Shown piece after piece: positions 1 through 7,084 of a DNA stretch of 7,385 nt (position 1 is its first letter; the number at the start of each line of letters is the position of its first letter). The notes beneath the pieces are model-generated. The model searched no databases. It saw nothing but the letters and a program-made list of their open reading frames with translations, and had not been told where the DNA came from. Source of the stretch: JBLIAZ01 sp047631875 (GTDB lineage Bacteria > Bacteroidota > Bacteroidia > Flavobacteriales_C > GCA-002722245); NCBI GenBank assembly GCA_047631875.1, contig JBLIAZ010000123.1:1-7385 (forward strand), in the 5' to 3' direction. The position numbers and the translations under genes were made by a program.

Positions 1-48
1 TAATTTAGATATGAATCGAAATTATATCTGGTTTAGAAAGAAACATCT

Positions 49-80
49 TTTGAATACCTCATATAGTTTTAGTATCTTTG
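49..80 (+). promoter_or_regulatory. Bacteroidota-type promoter for the GT5-like/DUF4270 pair
   Basis: TTTG at 49-52 lies 20 bases before TATCTTTG at 73-80. The second box is an exact match to the TAnnTTTG -7 consensus of Bacteroidota, and the spacing is what that sigma factor uses. Transcription would start near 86-90, giving a 5' leader of about 65 bases before the start codon at 154. The start codon is preceded by an A-rich stretch without a Shine-Dalgarno sequence, as is common in this phylum. Bases 1-48 hold no ORF I can support. From recollection of flavobacterial gene order, a divergent gene such as panC may lie just to the left, but nothing in the window shows it. Confidence 0.7.
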
Positions 81-153
81 CAGCTATCAAAAACGACTAA
101 TTCTTTAGATTACGAAGCGAATATATCGCTGAAAAACTAACACAAATCTAGAC

Positions 154-981
154 ATGAGCAAAAAAAGAGTTCTTTTTATCACACAAGAAATGCTTCCTTA
201 TTTAGAGGAAACGGAAATTGCAAAAACTGCAAGAAACCTCCCTCAAGGTATTCAGCAAAAAGGAAAAGAAATTAGGACTTTCATGCCGAAATTTGGTTGT
301 ATCAACGAACGTCGTAATCAACTTCACGAAGTGATCAGATTATCAGGAATGAATTTAATCATCAATGACAACGATCACCCTTTAATCATTAAAGTGGCCT
401 CAATTCAAGCGGCACGTATTCAAGTATATTTTATTGACAACGACGATTATTTTGGAAGAAAAGCAGGATTATCTGATAAATCTGGTGCAGAATTTGAAGA
501 CAATGATGAACGAGCAATTTTTTATTGTAGAGGAGTTTTAGAAACTGTAAAAAAATTAGGATGGGCTCCTGACATAGTGCATTGTCACGGATGGATGACG
601 TCCCTTGTACCAATGTACATTAAACGTGCATTTTCCGAAGAACCAATCTTTGAAAATACAAAAGTAATTACTTCTTTATACAAAAGTGGTTTCGAAGGAA
701 AACTCAGTGATGATTATGCCTTTAAAGCTGTGTTAGACGGAGTAGATATTGAAGACACAGAAGCGGTTAAAGAAGCCAACCACGAAAACCTTCAAAAGTA
801 CGCTGCAAATTGGTCGGACGCCATTATTATAGGAAGCAACAACTTGGATCAAGACTTACTTGATTACGTTGATAAAATGGGCAAACCGACCCTTAAAGAA
901 TTCGATGAAAATAATTTCGTTGAAGAATTTGATGCATTTTATGATACTATTTTAGAAGAAGAAAACGTTAGTGCCGAGTAA
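154..981 (+). CDS. Starch/glycogen synthase-like protein, N-terminal GT5 domain only, probably non-catalytic
   Basis: The 275 residues align with the N-terminal Rossmann domain of GT5 glycogen/starch synthases (Pfam Glyco_transf_5). The start RVLFITQEMLPYL (5-17) matches the beta1 region of GlgA, and IVHCHGWMTSLVP (141-153) matches the family's H-x-HDW-x-T/S-xxx-P segment. True GlgA proteins are about 480 residues and carry a second GT-B domain that binds ADP-glucose; that half is absent here. The KTGG motif that contacts ADP-glucose is replaced by EETE (18-21), and the Asp of HDW is Gly146. The C-terminus is acidic (about 249-275). Seen: single domain with motif loss. Known: short 'starch synthase' proteins of this kind are annotated in many Bacteroidota. 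Inferred: it does not make glycogen and may bind a sugar or act structurally in the cytoplasm. The lipoprotein gene starts 12 bases downstream, so the two are probably co-transcribed. The start at 154 is right because the beta1 strand begins at residue 5. Confidence 0.8.
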   Translation: MSKKRVLFITQEMLPYLEETEIAKTARNLPQGIQQKGKEIRTFMPKFGCINERRNQLHEVIRLSGMNLIINDNDHPLIIKVASIQAARIQVYFIDNDDYFGRKAGLSDKSGAEFEDNDERAIFYCRGVLETVKKLGWAPDIVHCHGWMTSLVPMYIKRAFSEEPIFENTKVITSLYKSGFEGKLSDDYAFKAVLDGVDIEDTEAVKEANHENLQKYAANWSDAIIIGSNNLDQDLLDYVDKMGKPTLKEFDENNFVEEFDAFYDTILEEENVSAE

Positions 982-993
982 GACTGGTTTAAA

Positions 994-2199
994 ATGAAAA
1001 AAATCTTTTTAATTCTTAGTGGTTTAACATTGTTCTTGTTTCATTTTTCTTGTAAAAAGGAAAATGACAGCATTGGTCTAAATACTGGGGACAGCACCTT
1101 AAGTAGCTCGTCAATTGATACCTTTCAACTGAATACTTTTTCTAAAATGAGTCAAAATACACCGTCAAATTCTGGCACCTCTGTTTTTATAGGTGGCTAC
1201 AATACTGACGAATTGGGAACTATTTTAGCAACCAGTTATACCTCTATCGCACCGACAGACTTAAACTATAGAATCCCAGAGGGGGGAATCACAGTCACTT
1301 CGGTTTCTTTAAGTCTCAGAATTACGGGAGCTTACGGCACCTCTTTTTCTCAATCGTTCAAAGTGAGCAAAACTAGTGCAAGCGTAGACAAAGAAGTTAA
1401 TTACTTAACCTCGGACTCGTTGGTCTCTGTAAGTGGTAACATTGGCACCTTTACAATAGAAAACAACGACACCGGAACAGTGTCCGTCATTATTGACAAG
1501 GCCTTTGGTGAAGAAATCATTGCTGTTGGAGATGTCATTTTCACTACTTCAGAAATATTTACTGATGTTTTTCAAGGCTTTTCGATTGCGCCAACTTCTA
1601 CTTACCTTGCCAACACTGGAAGTGTGTATGCTGTAAATGCGGACGAAATAATACTGACAATAAATTACGCTGAAAACACTTCAGGAAGCAATGGTGCTGT
1701 TACATTTTCACCTTCATCTAACTCCAGAAGCTTTTATCACGCTGCTTTTGATGTAAACGGAGCAGAAGTGAGCGCTCAAATCAGCAACAACAGCCTAGGA
1801 AATACCAATTTTTACGTGCAGGGGTTAGGATCCATTAAAGCAGGTATTGAAATCTCATCTTTATTGACATGGTTTAACAGTGGTAATTTTTTGATTAACA
1901 AAGCCATTGTAACAATTCCAGCAAACACTAATAGTGGTTACAGCAACCCTACAAGCTTAACGATTCACAAAGCTAGTGACAGTAGTTCGGAAGGTGTACA
2001 AGCTGTTTTTGATGCGGACAACAACCAATACGTTTTTGACATTGAAACATTACTTTCAGAAAAACTGCTAGCTGGTGAAGAAGCTAATTTTGAATTTTCT
2101 GTATTGAATTCATTTGCTCACCCTGAACAGGTAAAACTAAATGGAGCAAATAATTCAACCTCACCTGCATCCGTAGTAATTCACTATACTGAATACTAA
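994..2199 (+). CDS. DUF4270-family outer-envelope lipoprotein
   Basis: A lipoprotein of 401 residues and unknown function. It opens with a signal peptide: Lys2-Lys3, a hydrophobic stretch IFLILSGLTLFLF (4-16), then a relaxed lipobox HFSC with the lipidated Cys at residue 20. The following residues KKEND (21-25) are charged and partly acidic, which resembles the lipoprotein export signal of Bacteroidetes, so surface exposure is possible. The mature part is rich in Ser, Thr and Asn and looks all-beta. The segment around 64-85, with SVFIGGYNTDELG followed by ATSYTSI, is the characteristic early DUF4270 motif, and the C-terminus ends as a beta strand (VVIHYTEY). I recall other DUF4270 proteins as often longer, around 450-600 residues, so this is a compact member. 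It follows the GT5-like gene by 12 bases and likely shares its promoter; I recall the same pairing in other flavobacteria. Family call is from motif and context, without a profile search. Confidence 0.8.
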   Translation: MKKIFLILSGLTLFLFHFSCKKENDSIGLNTGDSTLSSSSIDTFQLNTFSKMSQNTPSNSGTSVFIGGYNTDELGTILATSYTSIAPTDLNYRIPEGGITVTSVSLSLRITGAYGTSFSQSFKVSKTSASVDKEVNYLTSDSLVSVSGNIGTFTIENNDTGTVSVIIDKAFGEEIIAVGDVIFTTSEIFTDVFQGFSIAPTSTYLANTGSVYAVNADEIILTINYAENTSGSNGAVTFSPSSNSRSFYHAAFDVNGAEVSAQISNNSLGNTNFYVQGLGSIKAGIEISSLLTWFNSGNFLINKAIVTIPANTNSGYSNPTSLTIHKASDSSSEGVQAVFDADNNQYVFDIETLLSEKLLAGEEANFEFSVLNSFAHPEQVKLNGANNSTSPASVVIHYTEY

Positions 2200-2227
2200 T
2201 TCAAATGTTTTACTAAATTTATATCAC

Positions 2228-2246
2228 ACCGTAAACTAATTACGGT
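2228..2246 (+). other. Seven-base-pair hairpin between the DUF4270 gene and the 91-residue ORF
   Basis: ACCGTAA (2228-2234) and TTACGGT (2240-2246) form a perfect 7-bp stem with an ACTAA loop. No T tract follows (the next bases are CTGCCCTTG), so it is a poor intrinsic terminator. It could stabilise the 3' end of the DUF4270 transcript or sit in the leader of the next ORF. The surrounding 88-base gap (2200-2287) has no convincing TTTG / TAnnTTTG pair; the nearest -7-like boxes, TAAATTTA at 2214 and TATTATTG at 2256, lack a partner. Confidence 0.4.
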
Positions 2247-2287
2247 CTGCCCTTGTATTATTGTATTGTACTTAAAACCAATACAAC

Positions 2288-2563
2288 ATGAACACATCAA
2301 TACACTGCACGATTGCAAATCAAAAAGTAGTCATTAACAACAATGCTGTAAAGGTGGCATCACCGTCCTTGCAAATTGAATTAGTGAAACGCTTAATCGA
2401 ATGTAAATCTCAAGTCAGTTACAGGGAGTCTGCATTACCTTTGTTTTATAACAAGTTCCTAAGGCACTATCCTATTTCCGAAATTAAATTCATTGACAAC
2501 AAGTCAAGTAACAATTTCATTGAAAGTGAAAACTGGGGTATGATAGGAGGTGTTGCCGCGTAA
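2288..2563 (+). CDS. Hypothetical protein, 91 residues, unrecognised
   Basis: I do not recognise a family. The protein has no signal peptide and no membrane segment. It has a beta-like N-terminus (3-27), a probable helix SLQIELVKRLIECK (27-40), a basic and aromatic middle (FYNKFLRHYP, 53-62), an Asn/Ser-rich stretch (70-77), and a small-residue end NWGMIGGVAA (82-91). Cysteines are at 7 and 39. The ATG at 2288 has no Shine-Dalgarno sequence, which is normal in this genome. It lies 88 bases after the DUF4270 gene on the same strand and ends 18 bases from the convergent stop codon of the YgiQ gene, so it fills the gap between two well-supported genes. A stop-free frame of 276 bases in AT-rich DNA with a protein-like composition favours a real gene, but no homology supports it. 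Confidence 0.5.
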   Translation: MNTSIHCTIANQKVVINNNAVKVASPSLQIELVKRLIECKSQVSYRESALPLFYNKFLRHYPISEIKFIDNKSSNNFIESENWGMIGGVAA

Positions 2564-2574
2564 GTGAGAAAACC

Positions 2575-2599
2575 GGAGTGACTATCGCTTTCCCTTTTT
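2575..2599. terminator. Weak, possibly shared terminator between convergent genes
   Basis: GGAGTGA (2575-2581) can pair with TCGCTTT (2585-2591) around a CTA loop, using G-U wobbles, and is followed on the plus strand by CCCTTTTT. On the minus strand the same stem is followed by GGTTTTC. The stem overlaps the YgiQ stop codon. It is the only candidate to end either convergent transcript and it is weak; the T-rich plus strand here mostly reflects the Lys-rich YgiQ C-terminus. Confidence 0.25.
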
Positions 2600-4504
2600 A
2601 AGTTTTTTACTTTTATCAGATTGCCTTCTTTGCTGCAGCCATGTAGGTACACTCTCGTTCTTATTAGAGGTTTCCTTCCCAAGCAGTTGCTCTTGCAGGT
2701 CAGGACGTTTCATGATGTGTAACTCCTTGCTTATCCTGTTCTTGTTTTCGTTTTTGTACCAAAAGAAAAACATGTGTTGGTCTGCTTTTTCATCTTTTTT
2801 TATAGCTGTATACACTGGCTTGAGGGTATACGGATGGACGCCTGAGTAATAAATTACTGTCGCCACTGTCATTGGTGTAGGTGTGAAATTTTGAACTTGC
2901 TCCAACTGAAAACCAAGGGCTTTTGTTTCAGCTGCCAATTCTGCCATGTCTTCTTTTTCGCATCCAGGGTGACTAGAAATAAAGTATGGAATCAAAGGTT
3001 GGTTTAGACCGTGTTTTTCATTGATTCGATCGTATTTTTCTTTGAAATTTTTGAAGTGTTTAAAAGAAGGTTTTCTCATCAGTTTCAACGTCTTCTCAGA
3101 AGTATGTTCAGGAGCTACTTTTAACCTACCAGAAATGTGCCTCGTCACCACTTGCTCAAGGTATTCATCTAAAGATTCATCTCCATTTTTATTGTAACTT
3201 TCTGACAATAAATCATATCGAATACCTGAGCCTACAAATGCTTTCTTTACTGCAGGAATCGCATCTACTTTCCTTAGAATGTCAGTCATCGGCTTGTGAC
3301 TAGTGTCTAAATTAGAACATACCACAGGATGTATACAAGACGGACTCACACATTTATCACAGATATCCATGTCGATTCCCTTCAACTTGTACATGTTAGC
3401 GGAAGGCCCTCCCATGTCACTTATGTAACCTTTAAAATCAGGCATTTTTGTTACCTGCTCCACTTCTTTCAATATTGATTTTTCAGACCTGCTTGCAATA
3501 AATTTTCCTTGATGCGCAGAAATTGTGCAAAAACTACATCCTCCAAAACAACCACGGTGCATGTTCACCGAATGTCTTATCATTTCATAAGCTGGAATAG
3601 TTCCTCGCTTTTTATACCGCGGATGCGGCATTCTTGTATATGGTAAATCAAACGATGCATCCATTTCCTTTTCAAGCATGGTAGGGAATGGCGGGTTGAT
3701 TATCAATTCTTTACCTCCTGTTTTCTGAATAATTCTCCTTGCAAACGACTTGTTCGATTCCTGTTCAATTACTTTAAAGTTTGCGGCATAAGCTATTTTA
3801 TCTCTCATGCAATCTTCGTGAGAATTTATTTCTACGTCCTCCCACTGCTTATTTTTAGGTACACTTTGGTCAGTAAGTACGGCCGTCTGTTTTATGGTCT
3901 TTAAACGCTCAAACGGAACTCCTCTTTTTAACAATCGAATCATTTCACGTAAAGCCTGTTCTCCCATACCGTACATCAACATGTCTGCACCAGATGTACT
4001 TAGTATGTCGGGCATGAGTTTGTCCGACCAATAATCGTAATGCGTTACACGTCTCAAGGATGCTTCAATCCCCCCAATAAGTACTGGAACATCAGGATAC
4101 AAATCCTTGAGGATTTTAGTGTATACAGAAGTTGCCCTGTCAGGTCGATAACCTGCCTCGCCTCCAGGAGTGTACGCATCAGTAGTTCGCTTTCGTTTGC
4201 TTGCCGTATAATGATTAACCATCGGGTCCATGCAACCTCCTGTCACTCCAAAAAACATTTTAGGTTCTCCTAACTTTTTAAAATCTTGCAAATCATCTCT
4301 CCAATTTGGTTGGGGAACGATGGCAATCCGTAGGCCTTCCTTTTCAATTAACCTGCCAATGACAGCTGAACCAAAAGAGGGATGATCAACGTAGGCATCT
4401 CCCGAAAATAGAATAACATCCAGCTCCTCCCAACCCCTTATTCTCACTTCTTTCAAGGTAGTAGGTAACCAGTCGGATAATTGATATTGGATTGTTAGTG
4501 ACAT
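2582..4504 (-). CDS. ygiQ: YgiQ-family radical SAM protein
   Basis: A complete 640-residue member of the YgiQ radical SAM family, whose reaction is unknown. The N-terminal domain carries the family signature from DWLPTT (11-16) through ELDVILFSGDAYVDHPSFG (27-45), and YRPDRA with LIGGIEASLRR (142-152) follows. The radical SAM core has the CxxxCxxC cluster motif at Cys319, Cys323 and Cys326 within MHRGCFGGCSFC, expected to hold the [4Fe-4S] cluster that cleaves S-adenosylmethionine. A second Cys group, C382, C385, C390 and C396, follows in the segment before NLDTSH. LKVAPEHTS (461-469) and the QVQNFTPTPMT segment (536-546) are typical of the C-terminal part. The last 15 residues are strongly basic. 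The start at 4504 fits because the conserved block begins at residue 11. The gene is downstream of eno on the same strand but separated by a strong terminator, and a -7 box almost touches its start codon, so it is probably its own unit. Confidence 0.93.
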   Translation of the reverse strand: MSLTIQYQLSDWLPTTLKEVRIRGWEELDVILFSGDAYVDHPSFGSAVIGRLIEKEGLRIAIVPQPNWRDDLQDFKKLGEPKMFFGVTGGCMDPMVNHYTASKRKRTTDAYTPGGEAGYRPDRATSVYTKILKDLYPDVPVLIGGIEASLRRVTHYDYWSDKLMPDILSTSGADMLMYGMGEQALREMIRLLKRGVPFERLKTIKQTAVLTDQSVPKNKQWEDVEINSHEDCMRDKIAYAANFKVIEQESNKSFARRIIQKTGGKELIINPPFPTMLEKEMDASFDLPYTRMPHPRYKKRGTIPAYEMIRHSVNMHRGCFGGCSFCTISAHQGKFIASRSEKSILKEVEQVTKMPDFKGYISDMGGPSANMYKLKGIDMDICDKCVSPSCIHPVVCSNLDTSHKPMTDILRKVDAIPAVKKAFVGSGIRYDLLSESYNKNGDESLDEYLEQVVTRHISGRLKVAPEHTSEKTLKLMRKPSFKHFKNFKEKYDRINEKHGLNQPLIPYFISSHPGCEKEDMAELAAETKALGFQLEQVQNFTPTPMTVATVIYYSGVHPYTLKPVYTAIKKDEKADQHMFFFWYKNENKNRISKELHIMKRPDLQEQLLGKETSNKNESVPTWLQQRRQSDKSKKLKKGKR

Positions 4505-4509
4505 GAATA

Positions 4510-4517
4510 CAAAGATA
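4510..4517 (-). promoter_or_regulatory. Candidate -7 box directly upstream of ygiQ
   Basis: Read on the minus strand this is TATCTTTG, an exact TAnnTTTG match identical to the box at 73-80. Only five bases separate it from the ATG of ygiQ, so transcription from it would start at or next to the start codon. I find no good TTTG partner 17-23 bases upstream; the closest is ACTG at a 23-base spacing. It lies between the eno terminator and ygiQ, where a promoter is needed. Confidence 0.4.
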
Positions 4518-4565
4518 GTAAACAGTTTGCGTAATTACTTCAGTTTAATACTTCTGTTTAAAACG

Positions 4566-4593
4566 AAAGGGGAGACCGAATGGCCTCCCCTTT
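4566..4593 (-). terminator. Intrinsic terminator after eno
   Basis: A 12-bp stem with a 4-base loop: AAAGGGGAG plus ACC (4566-4577) pairs with GGC plus CTCCCCTTT (4582-4593), with one A/C position that becomes a G-U pair in the minus-strand RNA. On the minus strand the stem ends in TTT and continues CGTTTT, giving the U-rich tail. It begins 24 bases after the eno stop codon and is GC-rich against an AT-rich background. Confidence 0.85.
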
Positions 4594-4617
4594 AATTATT
4601 CCAATAAGTATTGTTGG

Positions 4618-5904
4618 TTAAACAAACTTTAAATCTTTACCTAAATATTTAGCTGAAGCTCCTAATTGCTCTTCAATTCTCAATAACTGATTATATTTTG
4701 CAATACGGTCAGTTCTTGAAGCAGAACCCGTTTTGATTTGACCGCAATTCAATGCAACTGACAAATCAGCTATTGTCACATCTTCCGTTTCACCTGACCT
4801 GTGAGACATTACAGAAGTATAAGACGCTCTGTGTGCCATGTCAACTGCATTTATAGTTTCTGACAAAGAACCAATTTGGTTAACTTTTACCAAAATTGAA
4901 TTTGCAATTCCTTGATCAATACCTTGTTTCAACCTGTCTACGTTTGTCACAAATAAATCATCACCAACTAATTGGATTTTTTTACCTAGTACGTCTGTCA
5001 ATTCTTTCCATCCTTTCCAATCGTCTTCATCTAGTCCATCCTCAATAGACATGATAGGGTATTTAGCAGCTAAATCTGCCCATAAACTAACCATGTCTGA
5101 AGACGATAATTTATCCCCTGATGACTTATGTAAATGATAAACTCCTTCGTCCTTCAAATAAAACTCAGCAGCAGCGGCATCCATAGTGATCCAAACATCT
5201 TCTCCCGGCTTGTAACCTGCCTTTTCAATTGCTTGCATGATAACCTCTATACTTTCTTCATTAGAACCTAAGTTTGGTGCAAACCCCCCTTCATCACCAA
5301 CGTTAGTACTCATTCCTTTTCCCTTTAACACAGATTTTAAATTGTGGAAAATTTCTGTTCCCATTCTTAGTGCTTGAGAAAATGATTCAGCTCCTACAGG
5401 TGCAATCATGAACTCTTGAAAATCAATGGAGTTGTCTGCGTGAGAACCTCCATTAATGATGTTCATCATTGGGATAGGCAAAGTATTAGCGTTAACACCA
5501 CCAACGTATTTGTACAATGGTAACCCTGCATTATCAGCACCACACTTCGCAGCAGCTAAAGATGCTCCCAAAATAGCATTTGCACCTAAATTTCCTTTAT
5601 TCGCAGAACCATCTAATGAGATCATCGCTGCATCAATTTCATTTTGATCAAAAACATGTTTACCAACTAAAGCATCGTTGATTACTCCATTGACGTTTTC
5701 AACCGCTTTCAATACACCTTTACCAAGGTAAATCCCTTCGTCTTCGTCTCTTAATTCAACAGCTTCGTGTATTCCAGTAGATGCTCCCGAAGGAACTGCT
5801 GCTCTTCCAAAAAGTCCATTTTCAGTAATTACCTCAACTTCTACAGTAGGATTCCCTCTGGAATCAAGGATTTGTCTTGCGTGTACTTTTGCAATGTAAC
5901 TCAT
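4618..5904 (-). CDS. eno: Enolase (phosphopyruvate hydratase)
   Basis: Catalyses the reversible conversion of 2-phosphoglycerate to phosphoenolpyruvate in glycolysis and gluconeogenesis, in the cytoplasm. The 428 residues are standard bacterial length. Visible active-site residues are the Mg2+ ligands Asp242, Glu288 and Asp315, the general acid Glu205 in VGDEGG, the general base Lys340, His368 in the SHRSGE loop and Lys391 in KTGS. The SGAST mobile loop (39-43), His155 and the Gln163-Glu164 pair are also present. The N-terminal ARQILDSRGNPTVEV is the usual enolase opening and fixes the start. The gene starts 20 bases after the carA stop codon, with a purine-rich AAGAAAGA (5911-5918) six bases upstream that may act as a weak ribosome binding site; no promoter is needed in that gap, so it is probably expressed with carA. 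A strong terminator follows. Nothing is missing or unusual. Confidence 0.98.
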   Translation of the reverse strand: MSYIAKVHARQILDSRGNPTVEVEVITENGLFGRAAVPSGASTGIHEAVELRDEDEGIYLGKGVLKAVENVNGVINDALVGKHVFDQNEIDAAMISLDGSANKGNLGANAILGASLAAAKCGADNAGLPLYKYVGGVNANTLPIPMMNIINGGSHADNSIDFQEFMIAPVGAESFSQALRMGTEIFHNLKSVLKGKGMSTNVGDEGGFAPNLGSNEESIEVIMQAIEKAGYKPGEDVWITMDAAAAEFYLKDEGVYHLHKSSGDKLSSSDMVSLWADLAAKYPIMSIEDGLDEDDWKGWKELTDVLGKKIQLVGDDLFVTNVDRLKQGIDQGIANSILVKVNQIGSLSETINAVDMAHRASYTSVMSHRSGETEDVTIADLSVALNCGQIKTGSASRTDRIAKYNQLLRIEEQLGASAKYLGKDLKFV

Positions 5905-5924
5905 AATTTATCTTTCTTAATTGA

Positions 5925-7031
5925 TTATTTCTTACTTTTTAATAACTCTACAAATTCATCAAACAAATACCTAGAGTCATGTGGTCCTGGTGATGATTCT
6001 GGGTGGTATTGAACAGAAAATATGTCTTTATTTTTAATTTTCAAACCTGCCAATGTGTTGTCATTCAGGTGCACATGAGTGACTTCTATGTCAGGGTTTT
6101 TCTCAGCATCTTCCAAGCTAACCACAAAACCGTGATTTTGAGATGTGATTTCCCCCTTGCCTGTCTTGAGGTTTTTAACTGGGTGATTAATCCCTCGGTG
6201 CCCATTGTGCATTTTTGCAGTCCCTAAACCGTTAGCAATTGCAACCATTTGATGTCCTAAACAAATTCCAAAAACAGGTAATCCTGCACCCAGCAATGTT
6301 TTAACTTCTACTTGCACATCGGCCATAACTGACGGATCACCAGGTCCATTAGACAAAAATATGCCATCAGGGTTCCAGTCTAGTAATTCTTTAGCAGGAG
6401 TGTTGTGTGGGAATACTTTTAAGTAAACTCCTCTTTCACTTATGCACCTTAATATGTTCTTTTTAATTCCCAGGTCAAGTACTGACACTTTTATTGGAGC
6501 ATTTTCATCACCGTAAAAAAATGATTCTTTTGTAGAAACTTTAGAAGCCAATTCCAATCCTGCCATAGACGGCACCTCAGCTAATTTTGCTTTTAACTCT
6601 TCCACCGATACATCCTCCGAACAAATCACAGCATTCATTGCGCCTTTGTTCCTTATGTGTCGAACTAACGCACGAGTATCCACATTACCAATTGACACCA
6701 CTCCTTCGTCGTCCAAATAATCTTGTAATGACCCTGTGCTACTAGCCCTGCTGTATATCGTAGAGAAATTCTTGCAAACCATCCCAGAAATCTTAACAGA
6801 ATCGGATTCTACTTCGCCTGCCATTACTCCGTAATTTCCAATGTGTGCATTAGTCATCACAGCAATTTGTCCAAAATAACTTGGGTCTGTAAATATCTCT
6901 TGATAACCAGTCATCCCGGTATTAAAACAAATCTCCCCAAAAGTAGTCCCTTGTTTACCCGCAGAAACACCATGATAAACTGTTCCGTCTTCTAAAACTA
7001 ATACTGCTTTCTTCTTAGGTACGTACTTCAT
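5925..7031 (-). CDS. carA: Carbamoyl-phosphate synthase small (glutaminase) subunit
   Basis: Hydrolyses glutamine and passes ammonia to the large subunit CarB, which makes carbamoyl phosphate for pyrimidine and arginine synthesis. At 368 residues it is near the usual 360-390. The N-terminal CarA-specific domain shows FNTGMTGYQEIFTDPSYFGQ (36-55). The C-terminal class I glutamine amidotransferase domain contains LSNGPGDP (226-233), the nucleophile Cys257 in GICLGHQ, the SQNHGF segment (297-302), and the rest of the triad at His343 and Glu345 in QYHPE. All catalytic parts are intact. carB is not in the window. The gene lies after the rplQ terminator and 20 bases before eno, so carA-eno form a probable two-gene unit. 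The start at 7031 leaves a short N-terminus (MKYVPKKKAVLVLEDG) before the conserved LEDG. No Shine-Dalgarno is visible, and I see no attenuator or PyrR-type leader. Confidence 0.97.
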   Translation of the reverse strand: MKYVPKKKAVLVLEDGTVYHGVSAGKQGTTFGEICFNTGMTGYQEIFTDPSYFGQIAVMTNAHIGNYGVMAGEVESDSVKISGMVCKNFSTIYSRASSTGSLQDYLDDEGVVSIGNVDTRALVRHIRNKGAMNAVICSEDVSVEELKAKLAEVPSMAGLELASKVSTKESFFYGDENAPIKVSVLDLGIKKNILRCISERGVYLKVFPHNTPAKELLDWNPDGIFLSNGPGDPSVMADVQVEVKTLLGAGLPVFGICLGHQMVAIANGLGTAKMHNGHRGINHPVKNLKTGKGEITSQNHGFVVSLEDAEKNPDIEVTHVHLNDNTLAGLKIKNKDIFSVQYHPESSPGPHDSRYLFDEFVELLKSKK

Positions 7032-7041
7032 TTCGTTGATT

Positions 7042-7081
7042 CAAATTTATTCAATTTACAACCTTATTTTTGCCGTGCAAA
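7042..7081 (-). promoter_or_regulatory. Candidate promoter region for carA-eno
   Basis: On the minus strand, TTTG (7078-7081) is followed after 19 bases by TAAATTGA (7051-7058), an imperfect -7 box, and then by an exact TAnnTTTG box, TAAATTTG (7042-7049), which has no partner at the right distance. The first choice gives a leader of roughly 13 bases before the carA ATG, the second only a few. Position between the upstream terminator and carA is what supports a promoter here; the box assignment is uncertain. Confidence 0.35.
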
Positions 7082-7084
7082 CAT

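Noticed and set aside
154..981. Frameshifted or truncated full-length glycogen synthase
   Set aside because: The sequence after the stop at 981 is the signal peptide of the next gene within 13 bases, with no leftover second GT-B domain in any frame, so the short length is native.
2543..2563. GG near the end of the 91-residue ORF as a double-glycine leader cleavage site of a peptide bacteriocin or RiPP precursor
   Set aside because: Only three residues (VAA) would follow the GG, which is too short for a core peptide, and no peptidase-transporter or modification gene is in the window.
2467..2682. Minus-strand ORF of 71 codons spanning the convergent gene junction
   Set aside because: It overlaps the YgiQ C-terminus in another frame and the 91-residue ORF in antisense, with no recognisable motif. 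It is a chance frame.
4040..4273. Plus-strand ORF of 77 codons inside the YgiQ gene, and a 60-codon minus-strand ORF at 431-613 inside the GT5-like gene
   Set aside because: Both are antisense to strongly supported coding regions and have no start signals or protein-like pattern.
5456..6227. Plus-strand ORFs at 5456-5647, 5767-6012 and 6003-6227
   Set aside because: All lie antisense within eno and carA, whose catalytic residues are intact, and their translations show no family features.
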